64,000 bases of DNA, taken from contig NC_088302.1 in assembly GCF_032854445.1 (NCBI RefSeq), positions 27,617,080 to 27,681,079 of the forward strand, in the 5' to 3' direction. Source of the stretch: Liolophura sinensis. Taxonomy: Eukaryota; Mollusca; Polyplacophora; Chitonida; Chitonidae. A model generated the notes under the pieces. That model did no database searches and was not told where the DNA came from. It worked only from the letters and a program-made list of their open reading frames with translations. Of this stretch, positions 35,698 to 48,164 are shown one piece after another (the stretch's first letter is position 1; every line of letters starts with the position of its first letter). The position numbers and the translations under genes were made by a program.

Positions 35698-36107
35698 TAT
35701 CTAAGACGAGCACGTTCTTACTAGACAGTGACAAAATGAAAAGCTTCAAAATTTTATGCCCCTATAGTCTGGAGAGGTATAATATAGCCTCCGAACTCGG
35801 ACAGAAGCTATCGGATTAGCCACATAGAAGTTTGCGGGAAAATTTATTAGGGTTTTACAGCGCTTGGTCATAGCACTGTGGCCGTGAGGTCTCCCTATCA
35901 TGAGGCCAAGGGCAGTATCAACATAACCTTATATTGTTACACTGAGTCCTAAAGGAAGATATTTAGTCCCAAGTCACAAAGATTTGGCTGAGGACTGTAA
36001 CCCTTCCCCCACCTCCCTCTCTCTCTCTCACGCACACACAAAAGATAAATGTGCTATCTGTCAAAGCCGGATACAGATATTGCTGGATTAGTATGCGACC
36101 AGTGAAG
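35698..36107. other. Intergenic with a CT/CA microsatellite
   Basis: CTCTCTCTCTCTCACGCACA CACA lies near 36018-36041. Otherwise no feature. Confidence 0.5.
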
Positions 36108-36420
36108 GAATAGTTTCGGGAGCGGTAGATCCAGGGTCAATCCTCGGTCGAGCCACACCTAAGACTTTAAAAGGGGCAACTGTGACTTCCTCGCTCGGCG
36201 TTCAGCATGAACGTGCAAGACTGCTTGACCCGTATCAGTATAATGGCTCAGGCGGGGCAGCTTACTTGCCCTCGGAAAGGCGTCTCAGTGAAGCAGCACT
36301 AGAGCGGTGGAAATCCGCCCTGCAACAAGGAAGCACATTACATACACTCTAAGGATTCCTTCGTCCTCATATGGCTGAAAAATTGTTAAGTACGACGTTA
36401 AACCCGTAGCACTCACTCTC
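36108..36420 (+). mobile_element. SINE-B copy
   Basis: Ordered blocks are CGGGAGCGGTAGATCCAGGG, TCGGTCGAGCCACACCTAAG, ACTTTAAAAGGGGCAACTGT, GACCCGTATCAGTATAATGG, CTCAGTGAAGCAGCACTAGA, GTGGAAATCCGCCCTGCAAC, GAAAAATTGTTAAGTACGAC and GTTAAACCCGTAGCACTCAC. They match the two copies at 63 kb closely. The first ~30 bp of the tRNA-like head are missing or changed. Confidence 0.93.
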
Positions 36421-37149
36421 TCAAAATGTTATCGTGGAATATCAAAATTATTTCCGATTATTTAACACTCAGACTGAGATTATTTCCTGTACACTGAAAA
36501 TTTCTTTAAACTATCAATCCAGTCACAATATATTGTGAGCAAATTTTAATTAGACATTAATCCGCAAGTTTCGAGATATGACGTTACCACAACAGAGTGA
36601 CGTCTCTTTGTTATATAACGTCGTCACTTTACGGCACGGTAGGGACAATCTGGTAATTTTAACATCCTTTTTAACTAATTAAGAAGGATAAGACTGGTCT
36701 TCTGAATGGTGTTCTTGGGTCGATTCGCGTTCCCAATATTGCACAAAAAAATGTTTTGCTGGTACTTTGATCTGAACACAATTAGACAGGCAAGTAGCCT
36801 ATTGTGCCATAAAGTGGCGTTAAATCTTGCGCTGGGACGTCATTCTGTGGTCGTACAGCGTAACATGAAAACTGCGTATTGCTTTATAACTATCTGTACT
36901 TTTCCCAAAAAAATAGCTAAAAACTAGATAAAAAAGTTAATAGAAATGATGAAAAATTAATTGGCAAATCTAAAATAGAAGAGATCCGAACGATTTAAGA
37001 TTCCACACGTGTAAGAGCATTGAGGATCCCATGTAGGGTTCAGCACATCGTCCGGTATTTCACAGAATGGTATGTGTACGGGCTGCTGAAAAATCCTCAC
37101 GTTCACACAGAAAGCCTTGGGAAATAACGTGACAGACACAATTGATTTT
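36421..37149. other. Intergenic, nothing recognised
   Basis: AT-rich stretch between two SINEs. No gene could be supported. Confidence 0.45.
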
Positions 37150-37345
37150 ATTTTGTTTTATTACTTGATTGCATGGTGTTAAACGCCGTACATAATAATT
37201 TCTCACTTACAAGAGGCTCGTCAGCTTATTGATGGAAGAAATCGTAATGCCCGGAATAATCTACCGTCCTTCGGGAGGCAACTGACAAACCCCTTTGACT
37301 TAAAGCAGTATCGGTCACGGCGAGAGCTGGATTCGAGTATGCGAC
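37150..37345 (-). mobile_element. SINE-A copy, strongly decayed
   Basis: TTATTACTTGATTGCATGGT, GTTAAACGCCGTACATAATA, TTTCTCACTTACAAGAGG and GGAGGCAACTGACAAACCCC follow SINE-A order. The tRNA-proximal part is nearly lost. Confidence 0.68.
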
Positions 37346-37929
37346 CCTATTGCCCGAGAGTTGCCGTGAACCAGAGTTTTAACAGTATAAAAGACTTTAA
37401 TATGTGTTCATTATGTACGGTGTTTTCAGCAGGGACAGGCCAATCAATGTGACTTTAATTTGTGCTGGTACTTTCAGCAAGGCATTCCAGTGGGATCAGG
37501 TTGGTATTGGAACTGGTCAGCTGCAAGAGACACTGCGTGGTTTGACCGAAATAATGTTAACACTGACACTAACCCCCAGCGAAGCGAACAACTGCCAAAT
37601 GAGAGCAGAAAGCCCCCAGCAGCCTTACTTAAGAATTCCTTTTATTACTTACAAAAACATGATTGCATCAACTAGCATAATAATTGCTAATATTTGGAAT
37701 AGTTTGCATCACTCTTCCTTAACATCAAATATTTGGTAATAATCTTGGTTCACGTAATAATATTTTCATTGAAATGGGACATGAATTTACGGCCATAGCA
37801 TTGGTGAGAGGTTCAATGGAGCAATGAAGTAAGTCCAAATGTCAACAAACTATGAGACGAATGGTGGATGTATGGGAAGCACCAGTTCGAGAGTCACCAG
37901 GTGTCATGCTCAAAGTACATGTATGGATA
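37346..37929. other. Intergenic; an open frame of unknown status
   Basis: A 111-codon frame (37404-37739, +) is overlapped by a 71-codon frame in another phase. I could not recognise a family. A short SINE-A trace (GCATTGGTGAGAGGTTC) follows near 37799. Confidence 0.35.
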
Positions 37930-38040
37930 TAAGAGCAGCGAGGACAGTTAATTTGTAGATTGTCACGCCTAACCGATGAAGTCTGCCTCCTCATTTTATC
38001 TTATGTGTTAATTCTAACTCATCATGTACATACATAAGCA
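37930..38040 (+). repeat. Dispersed repeat C, copy 4
   Basis: GAGCAGCGAGGACAGTTAAT, TTGTAGATTGTCACGCCTAA, CCGATGAAGTCTGCCTCCTC and TTAATTCTAACTCATCATGT ACATACATAAGC follow the order of copies 2 and 3 at 10.6-11.2 kb. It is diverged but colinear, and lies 27 kb away from the others. That shows a dispersed family and not only a local duplication. Confidence 0.55.
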
Positions 38041-38093
38041 ATGGGGAAGCAGCATATGTTTAATCCCGTGAAGTTACGCTAGTGTGAGGCAGG

Positions 38094-38366
38094 ATTTATT
38101 TATTTATTTATTTGATTGGTGTTTTACCCCGTACTCAAGAATATTTCACTTATACGACGGCGGTCAGCATTATGGTGGGTAGAAACCGGGCAGAGCCCGG
38201 GGGAAACCCACGACTATCCGCAGGTTGCTGGAAGACCCTCTCACGTTCGGCTAGAGAGGAAGCCAGCATAAGCAGGACTTGAACTCACAGCGATCGCATT
38301 GCTGAGAGACTGCTGCGTCATCACACTGCGCTGGCGCGCTAACCAACTGAGCCACGGAGGCCCCGT
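38094..38366 (-). mobile_element. SINE-A, full length
   Basis: This is the most complete copy here. It has the ATTTATTTATTTATTTGATT tail, GGTGTTTTACCCCGTACTCA, TTATACGACGGCGGTCAGCA, AACCGGGCAGAGCCCGGGGG, AGAGAGGAAGCCAGCATAAG, and then GCGCTGGCGCGCTAACCAAC TGAGCCACGGAGGCCCC. Reversed, the head GGGGCCTCCGTGGCTCAGTT GGTTAGCGCGCCAGCGC is clearly tRNA-like, with A-box TGGCTCAGTTGG and B-box-like GTGAGTTCAAGTCC. Confidence 0.96.
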
Positions 38367-41300
38367 GTGAGGCAAGACCCCGAGCCATTGTTATGTCGTA
38401 CAGTCCTGGTAAAGGAACACTTGACGTGAATAAATGATTCATCGACAGCTGAAAATTATTAATCCCTTCACTTGGACAAGGCACCGTTCGGGAGAATCTT
38501 CAAACGCACGGTATGGTATAACTTGCTGTGTGCCTGGACTGAACGAAAAGCCCCATGGGTGGTATTAGTTAACCTGAATATTTCCACTAAGTACGTGATC
38601 AGAAATGATGATTTGCCTTTCCCAATAGCGGAGTTTCGATGTAGAGCTCTTTTGTCGTTGAAGATAGAAGAAGTCTAACTGTATCATGTGACCTGTCAAA
38701 AATGTTAGGCAAATATTTTTGATCACATTCACTATAACATGGGCGTCTAAAAAAAGTGTCATAAAAAGTCATTTAGAGGAGAGGAATGATAGAGAAGATT
38801 AAGAATCTGAATGTTTGTGATCTTGAGAAGTTCCTAAAGGAAAGGCGTGTCATTTTTGCCTTTGCAAAAGGGTGAAACTGGTAATCAGTAAATTAATGTC
38901 AACAAAGGTTGCCTAACATTTTCACCGTTCACATGACACAGTAGGACTGTTTTTACCTTTGATGACAAAAAGGGTTCAACTCGAAACTCCCTATTCATTA
39001 TTTCAACGTCTATCTTTTTTACTTCCATATATACACAGGTACATGTTCACACTGGGTGCTTTCCTTCTGATATAGTTTAACGACAAATTACCGTGTATCT
39101 TGTTGTATTTACCGGAAAAATCTATACTGACTTAAAGGCGCAAACGGCCTACAAAGAATGAGATTCAAAGATGCCATCTGATATAAATAGACTACGCACC
39201 GAGCAGCTGTTGAAAAGGGGCCCTTTCAATAGAACAAACCTGCACAGAGCACTAGAAAGCTGTCTGTGTGGCAATAGTACTCCCAGCTTACTTGTGCACC
39301 AAAAGTGGTCATACTTAATAATTCAAAATCAGATAACCTAGTATTGTGTTCACCATAAGTGACGTAAAGAACGTACTCGTCTGAGCGTCGGCATACTGTT
39401 GTATCTGGCATGCCATACTATTATGTTGGCACTCTAAATAAGTGGGAATCAGACCACCATTCCCTAAGAAAGGATCATCGTCATATGGCCAACTTATGTT
39501 GAAATCTAAATTCAACTCCAGGCAAGAATAAAAATGTAATACATACAGATTCTCAGACCTGTCGGGCACAACTTATGTTCGCTACTTTCGTCATTAGTTT
39601 TTCCCTTACTTTTTAGTGTGCTTGTTCCAGAATATATAAACTATTTGTCTATTCTTGCAACACTTTCGTCTTGTTAAGATAGAAATATCTACAGATATAA
39701 AGACAACAATAACTGGTATGTTTAGAGTGTTTTAGAGCATTTTTATGTGACCCGATTCTTCGGGACAAATATGCCCACATCCTGGAACAGTGGAGATGGC
39801 CGACATTTATAATTAGTTCTTAGAAATGAACTAATTTCATTTAGTTCTGATAATGGCATTTACTGACATACAACAGTTGATCCTGCGCACCACTTTATTG
39901 CATTGCTTTCTTATCCATTTGCGCGATCACATGAAAAGAGTTAAGTAACCCCCATCAAATTTGTTTTGAAATTAGAGAATGAGCACTACCACACAGAACA
40001 GGCGCCAGCGGGAAAAGAACAGCTTATCTACGGTTAGCCAAGGGCTCGTGCTTTGTTTTTATACATTGCGTGGCATGCAATAATTACACACTAATGTAGT
40101 CACGTCACCTGACAATACACCCAAAGGGCACCATTTAAATTGTTCCGAAAGAGCAAACAAAAAGAGAAGCTTAAGTTGGTTTCCTTGAAAATCCCTTTAA
40201 TATATCCCCTTGGGAATCCAAAGCACTTTAACGGATCAAAGACTGTTCACTAAGCTATGTCGTGTTGGTTCAAACAACAAAAGCAATTATCTTTAATGCA
40301 GCCTTCTGATGTGAGGACTCTTTATGTTGCTGCGTAAATTCACTGTTGTATTTGATATATTCGTTTTATTTTTATATTCTATATTTTTAACTTGATTTCC
40401 TCATATGGAAATATCATATCGCAGTCTGAGGAGAAATATATGTTCATTGTTTTTCAATGTTTTTCAACACATTTTCCCGACAATTGGACAGTACAGCACA
40501 CATTAATTACGAATTCAACAAAATGTACAACCGTTCTCTATCGTAGCTTCATGTGTGAAAGTATCAGACAGAATTGTGTACACTCCAGTTTACTTACGAA
40601 GCACTTGTCACTGTATAAGTGCACATCTAAATCTAACGGTTGAAACGATGTGTGTCAACGGAGTCTGTACTGATGGACCGAGGCAATATCTTAATGGAAA
40701 TCATAAAGAGCCATTTGTTAATGGAGAGCTCTCTACCAAGATCTATTCGATGACTTAGAAGTCCTTGATAAGTAGCCGGTGGTCCAGAATAGGGCCAAAT
40801 TTAGATAGGAAGCGGTGTAACACTTAGACGTGAAACCTTTAGCTGATGAGTATTGACGCGGCCGGGATAAATGTTCACCTGAGGGAGGATAATGGCGGTA
40901 AATGCGACTAGCTACAGTGTAAACGCCTTGGGTTAAGGGTCGACATTAACGTAACATAGATCTTTCTGGGGGCGAATTGGCAGCTGTTCCTCTGTAGAAC
41001 ACGCGTCTTGGAGGCACGGCGTGACTCTTTACTCAGTGTGTTAAGTAATGTATCACTAGGCTGATTGATACAGGTTTTACAATATGTGACATAATGAATA
41101 ATGCAAAAATATCTCAGACGTACTTTACTTAGGGTTTCGCTAACGTTAAACGAAGAATTCGCCTTCGAGATACAAAAGAAAATTCCAAACACATAACCGT
41201 CTTAGATGGCATGTAAACATTAGAAATGTTATATTTTGATAAGAAATTCTGGTGGCCAACGATATGACTGTGGAGCAATATTTTATTATATATTTACAAA

Positions 41301-41510
41301 TTCATATATATTTACAAATGCAATCTTGCCGGCTAATTATGCTGTTAGGTAAAAGTAAAATCCTCTGAATCCACTGAGCAATGTCAAGGCTAGGTCCCCA
41401 TTCGAGAAGGGTAGATTGATAGATCATGTGTACGTGTGTATCGGTTAGAAACTGTTTGTGTGTGGACAAACTTACCCATGATAGCATTGGGGTTTCCCAG
41501 GTTTGACTTC
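38367..41510. other. Intergenic, nothing recognised
   Basis: About 3.1 kb with scattered frames of 60-94 codons on both strands (for example 40392-40643 and 40908-41192). None was recognisable. No SINE or tandem repeat seen. Confidence 0.4.
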
Positions 41511-41808
41511 ACTTACAAAGCTTGTTGTGCACATGACAAAGGTATTCCATGATGGCTACCAGGAGCCCGTCAATTACAAAGCTTGTGCACATGACAAAGG
41601 TATTCCATGATGGTTACCACAAGTCCTTCACTTACAAAGCTTGTTGTGCACATGACAAAGGTATTCCATGATGGCTACCAGGAGCCTGTCACTTACAAAG
41701 CTTGTTGTGAACACTACAAAGGTATTCCATGATGGCTACCAGGAGCCTGTCACTTACAAAGCTTGTTGTGAACATTACAAAGGCATTCCATGATGGCTAC
41801 CAGGAGTA
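41511..41808. repeat. 61-bp minisatellite, 5 copies
   Basis: ACAAAGCTTG recurs at 41515, 41576, 41634, 41695 and 41756. The steps are 61, 58, 61 and 61 bp. The unit is CTTACAAAGCTTGTTGTGCA CATGACAAAGGTATTCCATG ATGGCTACCAGGAGCCTGTC. Copy 2 lost GTT from GCTTGTTGTGCAC, giving the 58-bp step. Copies 4 and 5 share a GTGAACA variant, so they derive from one duplication. Confidence 0.96.
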
Positions 41809-44713
41809 TTTGAATCAGTTATGTCATATGTCATCACTTCTCTAATATACTTCTGAATACGCAAAGGTTTCCTATTCTTAAAATGGCAATGGGGAAAATT
41901 TTGTTTGAAAGGCTCGACTTGGATTTTAAAGAGCCATTCACACTTCTCTTTGGCACTACCAATCAGGTAATGACACACCAGGCAGGTCGACCTAGGTTAA
42001 AGGGAAATTATACAGTATGGGACCAAATCAAGGCCTTGTAAGCCTCGATACAGAAATGGGTCATCGTGTATTGGCCTCTACTGATCTTGTGGTTAGTCTG
42101 ATAAACCGGGGGAATGAGCTTGAGGTCCAAATGAGGGGATCAACATCAAACCGGAAGGTTTCCTCATAATGAATATGACATAGAAACATTCGCTGTATCT
42201 TGCTTCAGTACAATAAATATTCCCCAAAATGGGCATTTTCATTTTAAAAATTTTTGGTATGCATCTTTCTTCAACATGTGTTTTTCTGTGTTTTTGATGA
42301 CATTTATTTACGTGTTTGCCTGTTAGTGTCAGCAATGTACGTGTCAGCAATTTTACGAAAACTGCTACTCAGATATTTGGGTGAAATTATGCACACATGT
42401 TAACCTTGGGCTATTGGCTAATCTAACAAATCACCACAAACATGGTCGGGAATCGGATCGGGATGTGGGTTTGATCATTGATAGATCAGACAAAAATGCA
42501 GACTAATGTCCTTTGATCTGTAATGCGCAAATTTTTAAATTTAGCTGTGACAAAAGTTGGTGCTCCATATTAAGTGCCATGCTAAGAAGATTGTAAAAGA
42601 AAGAAATTTCCTGGCCTAATTTTCAAATAAAATTTAATATATTTGACAATCGATACTCTCAAGAAACTAAATCAGTTAAGATATTCGACACTGTATCTAG
42701 CAGTGGCTGGAGCTCGAACCCTTGACCATGTTCAATGGCGAACAGCCTTAAATTCCGATTTCTCCAGGCATCACAATGACTTGAGTACTACATTAACAGC
42801 AATGAATCAAACAACAATTCACATATCTTAAAATTTCGTGTTATTTAATTAAAAACGTATATTATTTGAAAATTATAGTTAGACGTTGGCAGTATAATTA
42901 CTTAATCCATAAGGTTTTCGGAACATTTAGAGATCAACAAAGGCAAATGCCCATCCCTTAGTTTTCGCTACGCACACATGTAACCAATGTTTTTGATTTT
43001 CCTTGCACCACGAATATACTGACATTGAATACGTCACCAGTCATGTCGGTTGACTCCGATCAAAGTGAGCGAATATGTTCTATCCACTTAGTGTCTCAGC
43101 ACTGGCGTGTAACTGGCTAGTTTGTATAAGTCTACTGTTTGTCGCACTAAATCCAATCCAGGCTCTGTACATTGAATTTGTGAACTCCCATTGTTCTTTG
43201 AGCCTTGCAGACAATAAGTGATCAATAACACTCACGTGGCCGTCAGCGCTGTCTGCATAATGTTAGTTCAGGACCTTTTATAACGTGGCCAAGCACTCTG
43301 TTCTGGCACACCTGTCGAAATCGTTCCAAGTTCTTTTGAAATTTGATATACTTGTAGAGTGATCTCAGTTAGAACAAGTTTGAAAAAATCTTGATCATAC
43401 ATTGAAAACTTTGGAAGCTCGCCAACGGTGAACTTTTGAGGACATAAAACGTGTCTATGTTTGATAATGTTTTCATGTTTTCTGGTGTATTTGACAATGT
43501 TTATTCCGAATCTGCTTTCGGATTTTGCCTATCTTTGTAACTTTTTGAGATATAGTCAAAAACTTTTTTCAGTCACGTAATTTCAATGATCTGTAACTCG
43601 AGAATTACGAGACATTAAAATTGTAGCTCAAGACATGTTGACACCACGCTACTTCAGAAATAGAAATGTAAGCCTGTGCATTTAACATAGACTTTGGCGG
43701 TAACTGTGTATTACTATACATGTGCTGCACGTAACTTGCCACATAGGTCGGCTGCCTGTCACTCAAAACCGAGAAATGAACAACTCTCCAAAGCTATCAA
43801 CGGACAATTTTGAATGTTCGTGCGTAAGCCAGCCATTTTCGCAATGCTTCATGGGTAATTCTTAATAATCCCAGCGGCATTCCCCCGTACCCTCTAGCCG
43901 CACGAATGTGGATCAGCTGATCTAACGATGCACTGACGTGCCGAGCAGAGGCGGCCACATTGACTTCTGGTATCATACAGGATGCCTAACACGTTCTTTG
44001 AGTATCGTTTGCAAAATATTAGGTCTTTGACGATGTTGTTTTGTCGGGGTCGGGGAAGACCATTGAAAAACCACACGTGATGCGAAGACCGGGGTTTCAC
44101 GATGTTACGTGACATGAATTTGATGATTGCGTGAAATTTCCAGATACGGCGGACGTATACCGAAGCGAAGACGTTTCGTCAAAACACCAAAGATTTACTC
44201 TACCAGTTGATCGAAACATAAAAACACATATGCAGACATGATTTATGTGTCATCGATGCATAAACCTACAAGGTCAGGGTTTTATTTAAGATTTAATACT
44301 TAAGATTTAACACCGCTGTTAAGGTAGGACAGCCAGCTCCTCTGGGATCATTGTAGGAGTGACTTAAGCTGACCTAGCAGCTCTGTACGGTAAGTAAATC
44401 TTTAAATCTGCTGTTAGCCTCACTCATGGAGCTACCATATCCCCGTGCTATCACCAAAATAATATAAGTCCAAAGCCATAGCCATATATACCAAAAATTT
44501 ATGTCCACACATGTACCTTGCGTCACGGCGAACCCAAGAAATGTAACTCTTATTAGGCCAAATTCAACCGTTAAAGAAATATCGCGCTTTCCAGTTTCTT
44601 TTCAGGTCAAGAAATTAAATGCAAGCAAGGAAGAGACGGGGTTTAGTAGAGTAAAGTAACTACGAAACCGTACGCCATGGCTTTCGACTGTGTTACGACC
44701 CAAACTGTCTGTA
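41809..44713. other. Intergenic, nothing recognised
   Basis: About 2.9 kb. GGAGCTCGAACCCTTGACCA near 42709 resembles a tRNA B-box but no cloverleaf can be built around it. Frames of 60-85 codons are uncharacterised. Confidence 0.4.
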
Positions 44714-45265
44714 TTATTGCACAGAGGCAATATTCATAAGAGGGAAAATCCACAGTATAACTGAGTGTATGACGAAATATACACAAAATTCCACAGACAG
44801 GGTCCGTGTACTAATAAGCATTGTGTAAACAAGAGCACAGATTAAATATACAAGTTCAGACTGAACAAGTTCTCGGTGGAGATAGGATATAACAAAGCCA
44901 GAGGCTATAAAGACACCAAAATTCAGCACAAAAGGCCTACTAAAGTAACATACAGCGAAAGCATCCAAAACTCTCAATAATTCTCCTTTCTCCTCCTTTG
45001 ACCTGCTTTCATAGGTCTTATATAGACTGGTGTAATTTTCTAGAATAAGAAAATTCTTGAACACTTGTAAACAAACAGGCCCCGAACTGAGCGTATTCTG
45101 GAACATTCTAAGGCAGAGGCAGACAACAGGCCCTGAACTCAGCATATGTAAATAGTGGCAAGCTAAATTTAGAAGCTGACGCCAGTTGTGCACATAACAA
45201 CTGGGGATCTTTTTTAAACTAAACATCACACAACACCGCTTATTCCTTCTAACCATTAATATCAA
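44714..45265 (-). CDS. Uncertain ORF, 183 codons, membrane-like C-terminal half
   Basis: This is the longest open frame here after the PKA gene. The N-terminal part has a short internal duplication (LSSGPVVCL near residue 43, LSSGPVCLQ near residue 59), which shows in the DNA as two related AACAGGCCC(C/T)GAACT blocks. A charged stretch, SRSKEEKGELL, follows at about 88-98. The C-terminal 80 residues are rich in hydrophobic segments (VLNFGVFIASGFVISYL, LVYLICALVYTMLI) that could be membrane helices. I do not recognise a family. The region is AT-rich, where frames of this length arise occasionally by chance, and no exon signals or Kozak context support it strongly. Confidence 0.18.
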   Translation of the reverse strand: MILMVRRNKRCCVMFSLKKIPSCYVHNWRQLLNLACHYLHMLSSGPVVCLCLRMFQNTLSSGPVCLQVFKNFLILENYTSLYKTYESRSKEEKGELLRVLDAFAVCYFSRPFVLNFGVFIASGFVISYLHRELVQSELVYLICALVYTMLISTRTLSVEFCVYFVIHSVILWIFPLMNIASVQ

Positions 45266-45422
45266 AATTTCAGATCTTTATAGGCTCCTAACATTTCCTG
45301 TCAACTACATGCACTCTGTCCTCACCCGCCCTCAAAACTGAACTGAGCCCAGGCAACCAGATGGGACACTAGAGTGGGGTGATTGCACACCATGTGTCCA
45401 GAAACCTTAAATATACATTACT

Positions 45423-45935
45423 AGGTGCGGTGATCGCTAAGGCCTTACACGGGCAAGACACTGTGGTGGTTTCCAGCACTAGACGCATTTTAAATGATAT
45501 CTAGTGATGTGGGGTTCAAACCCAGTTGATTATTTTTCATTTTGTCATGCTTTTTCTCCATGTTGTCTGTATTTGTAAATACTGTTACAATTCGTACACT
45601 CAGGTTGAATTTGTTGAATTTTCCATTGTCTATGTATTTGGGCAGTTTAAACCAAACTATTCGCCGTTATGTGTGTTAGCATCTGTTCGTAAACAGATGT
45701 TTGCCAGCTTAATGTTTCCGATCGTGGCAAATCAGTTTAGTGCATTACTTTCATGCACTTCTTATTTGACCTCGATGCTGGTGCAGTGGTATCGCTGTAA
45801 GGAACGCAACAGCTTTCATTGTCGTTGGTGTGCGTATCTGTCGTCAGTAACTTGCCTGAGGTTCACCGCATTACTTACCGCCATCGTGGAAGTGGAAAAT
45901 TTCTAAATATGGCGTTAAACAACCGTCGAAAAAAA
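45423..45935 (+). mobile_element. Candidate third SINE-like element
   Basis: The left part contains a perfect B-box-type GGGGTTCAAACCC (45512-45524) about 90 bp after GTGCGGTGATCGCTAAGGCC. The right end reads GTGGAAAATTTCTAAATATG GCGTTAAACAACC, resembling the SINE tail motif TACGGCGTAAAACACC / TACGACGTTAAACCCC. The length (~510 bp) is long for a SINE. A 126-codon frame (45526-45906) lies wholly between head and tail and I regard it as incidental. A single copy in the window limits confidence. Confidence 0.45.
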
Positions 45936-48164
45936 TGAATATCTTCCAAATTTTTACATGCACTAATATGTACATGTACTGGAAAAGGTCGCTTTGTGAT
46001 AAAAATCAAAAACAACAACCTTAACATATCGAATTTCAGCAGAAAATGGTATTCTACAGGTTATATTGCAAATGGCCAGAATTGCAAACCAGGGAAAACA
46101 GATCGCTCTAAATAGTCTCCGTGCATTAAGAATTTCACTGAGCAATGGGCGCTGTGGGTGGTAACACACCTGTGCTTATATGCTCACGGTACTGTCAACA
46201 GAAGATGATTGGATAAGACGTTATGGCCCTGCCCAGCTGACGTCAGTAGTGGCTTGTAGGGCCGTGCGGTACTAGGTGTCTACAAGTCGTCCACCACTTC
46301 ATGTTACACATCCAACATGCGATCAATCAATACATTAAGGCATATACCGGATCTCTGATGTTGTGTAAACATAATTAGTCAGTGACAGTCACCCCCACTA
46401 ACTATCTTCGTTTAATGCCTGCTGTATGTGATGACATATAGGGTAGCCTATTGACTGCGGCCAGGTAAGTAATCAGATAGCAGGTGCTCTCCACATCATC
46501 TTGGTGATCACAATCACTAATTATGCCTGTAGTTGTCAATCTGATCCCTGTTGACTTGTATAAATGAAAACGTGGTAAAAGATGGTATGAACACGTCTAC
46601 ATGAAATTTTACTCAATGTTATTTTGCCACTCTCCCAAATATGAACAATGCCATGAGAATGTTGCTGCATACAGACGTTTCACGGTCACACATGCCATCT
46701 GGAAGAACTTATCTTAAACAGTTTTAACAGCATTTACAATCTACAATAACACATTTAGGAGGTACAAACTATATTGATTTTGTAAGGCACAGAGCCATTT
46801 CTAAAGGTATGCCAAAATATAGACCATTGCGCTGTATGCGCTTTTGTGGCTTTCTTCTGTACACAAACAGACACAAGTCGAGCGTCGGCAGCTAATCCCT
46901 TCAAAAATGTCATTTGCAATCAACTAACAGTACGTTTGTTTTTTGCTTTTTTTATTTATTTATTTTTTGTTTGTTTTTTTTTTCTCTAGAATTTCAACAG
47001 TCATCAAACTTGAGCGCTTAAGTTAGTAGTTTAGATTATTTGTGTAAAAAAACCAGCAAAGGGCACGAGGTTAAATGGCCACCTTACCGTTCCGCTTAAC
47101 GGTGTTGCCATGGTACGGTGACAAATACAGATAATAAAGGCCGTGTATTTGAACAGTTGGGTCTCTACTTAACGTTGCGAAGGTTATACCGTATCGGGAG
47201 GAACATCTATGTGGTTTGGTATCTTGACGCGAAGCGAAACTTTGTAGCACTCTCAAGCATTAAGTTATCTGATCAAGTTTGGGTTAGATGCGGCTAGCCT
47301 AGAGCTCTCTTGTGGGCACGGTGAATAGAACTTGCCTTCAGTTTCATCGGCCCACTGCTCCGTTTCTGCACAACATTTTCCTGCAGTAGTTTTCCGATGC
47401 GTTTGGTCCGATCAATGGCCTTGTCACGTCTTGTCTTGTGCTGTGTAGACCCTATGTCCTTCTGTACATCAGTCAGAGGAAAATCAATTGACCCAAATGG
47501 GTAAGTCGGGCAGTGCGTGTCTGTGATGTGCGACAGGATGGGACAAGATACATGTAGTGCTCACAGGGAATGCTGTGGCATAATCTGTTAAATAAAGCTT
47601 ACAATGTTACAAAATGAATATCAAACCTGGTTCCCTAATAAGTAATATGTTAACATATTTCGTCATTATGGGCATATCTTTCATAATACTACATGTACGT
47701 CTTCCCTAAAAATTAGTCAGAACATAATGCATGACACAGTGAGAATAATTCAGACCGTATCAAGGAACATCCCCAATGGTAACATTCTAAAATGTTATGA
47801 TCTCTGTGGGGTGTAATATATATTTTTTATTTTTATTTGGGTAGTGCCGTACTTTTGAACAGTTTTAGGTGGACAGCACGATCGGTGTTCTTGAACAGCA
47901 GAGCGAGCTTAGGTTGTAACATATATCACTAGCAGCTAAGTCATCTTAGACGACAATCATGTATATGTAAGACAACCTAATTTGTCTGTCCTGCTCCATT
48001 TGCCTATGTTCCTCAAAACCAATGCCATACTGGTTGTGGAATTAGATCAATGCTGATTTGATTTCCGCCAACTCAAGGCCTTTGGTCTGTTTTGAAAAGG
48101 ACTCTTTAAATCACTGACCCGAAAGCGAATGTCTTTTATTTATACGTATTAGTTTTATTGTAAT
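45936..48164. other. Intergenic, with a T-rich tract
   Basis: A low-complexity T-rich run lies at about 46935-46990. I see no gene, RNA or dispersed repeat in the rest. Confidence 0.4.

Noticed and set aside
37404-37739. Possible decayed retroelement C-terminus (TYKNMIAST...WNSL)
   Set aside because: The resemblance to LINE reverse transcriptase ends is a few residues only; no upstream polymerase motifs were found.
38280-38366. tRNA gene on the minus strand (GGCTCAGTTGGTTAGCGCGC with a TTCAAGTCC-type B-box)
   Set aside because: The same sequence heads several interspersed copies joined to a constant SINE body; there is no separate intact cloverleaf with its own terminator.
45526-45906. 126-codon plus-strand frame
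   Set aside because: It lies between a tRNA-like B-box and a SINE-type tail and has no recognisable domain; more likely the body of a SINE-like element.
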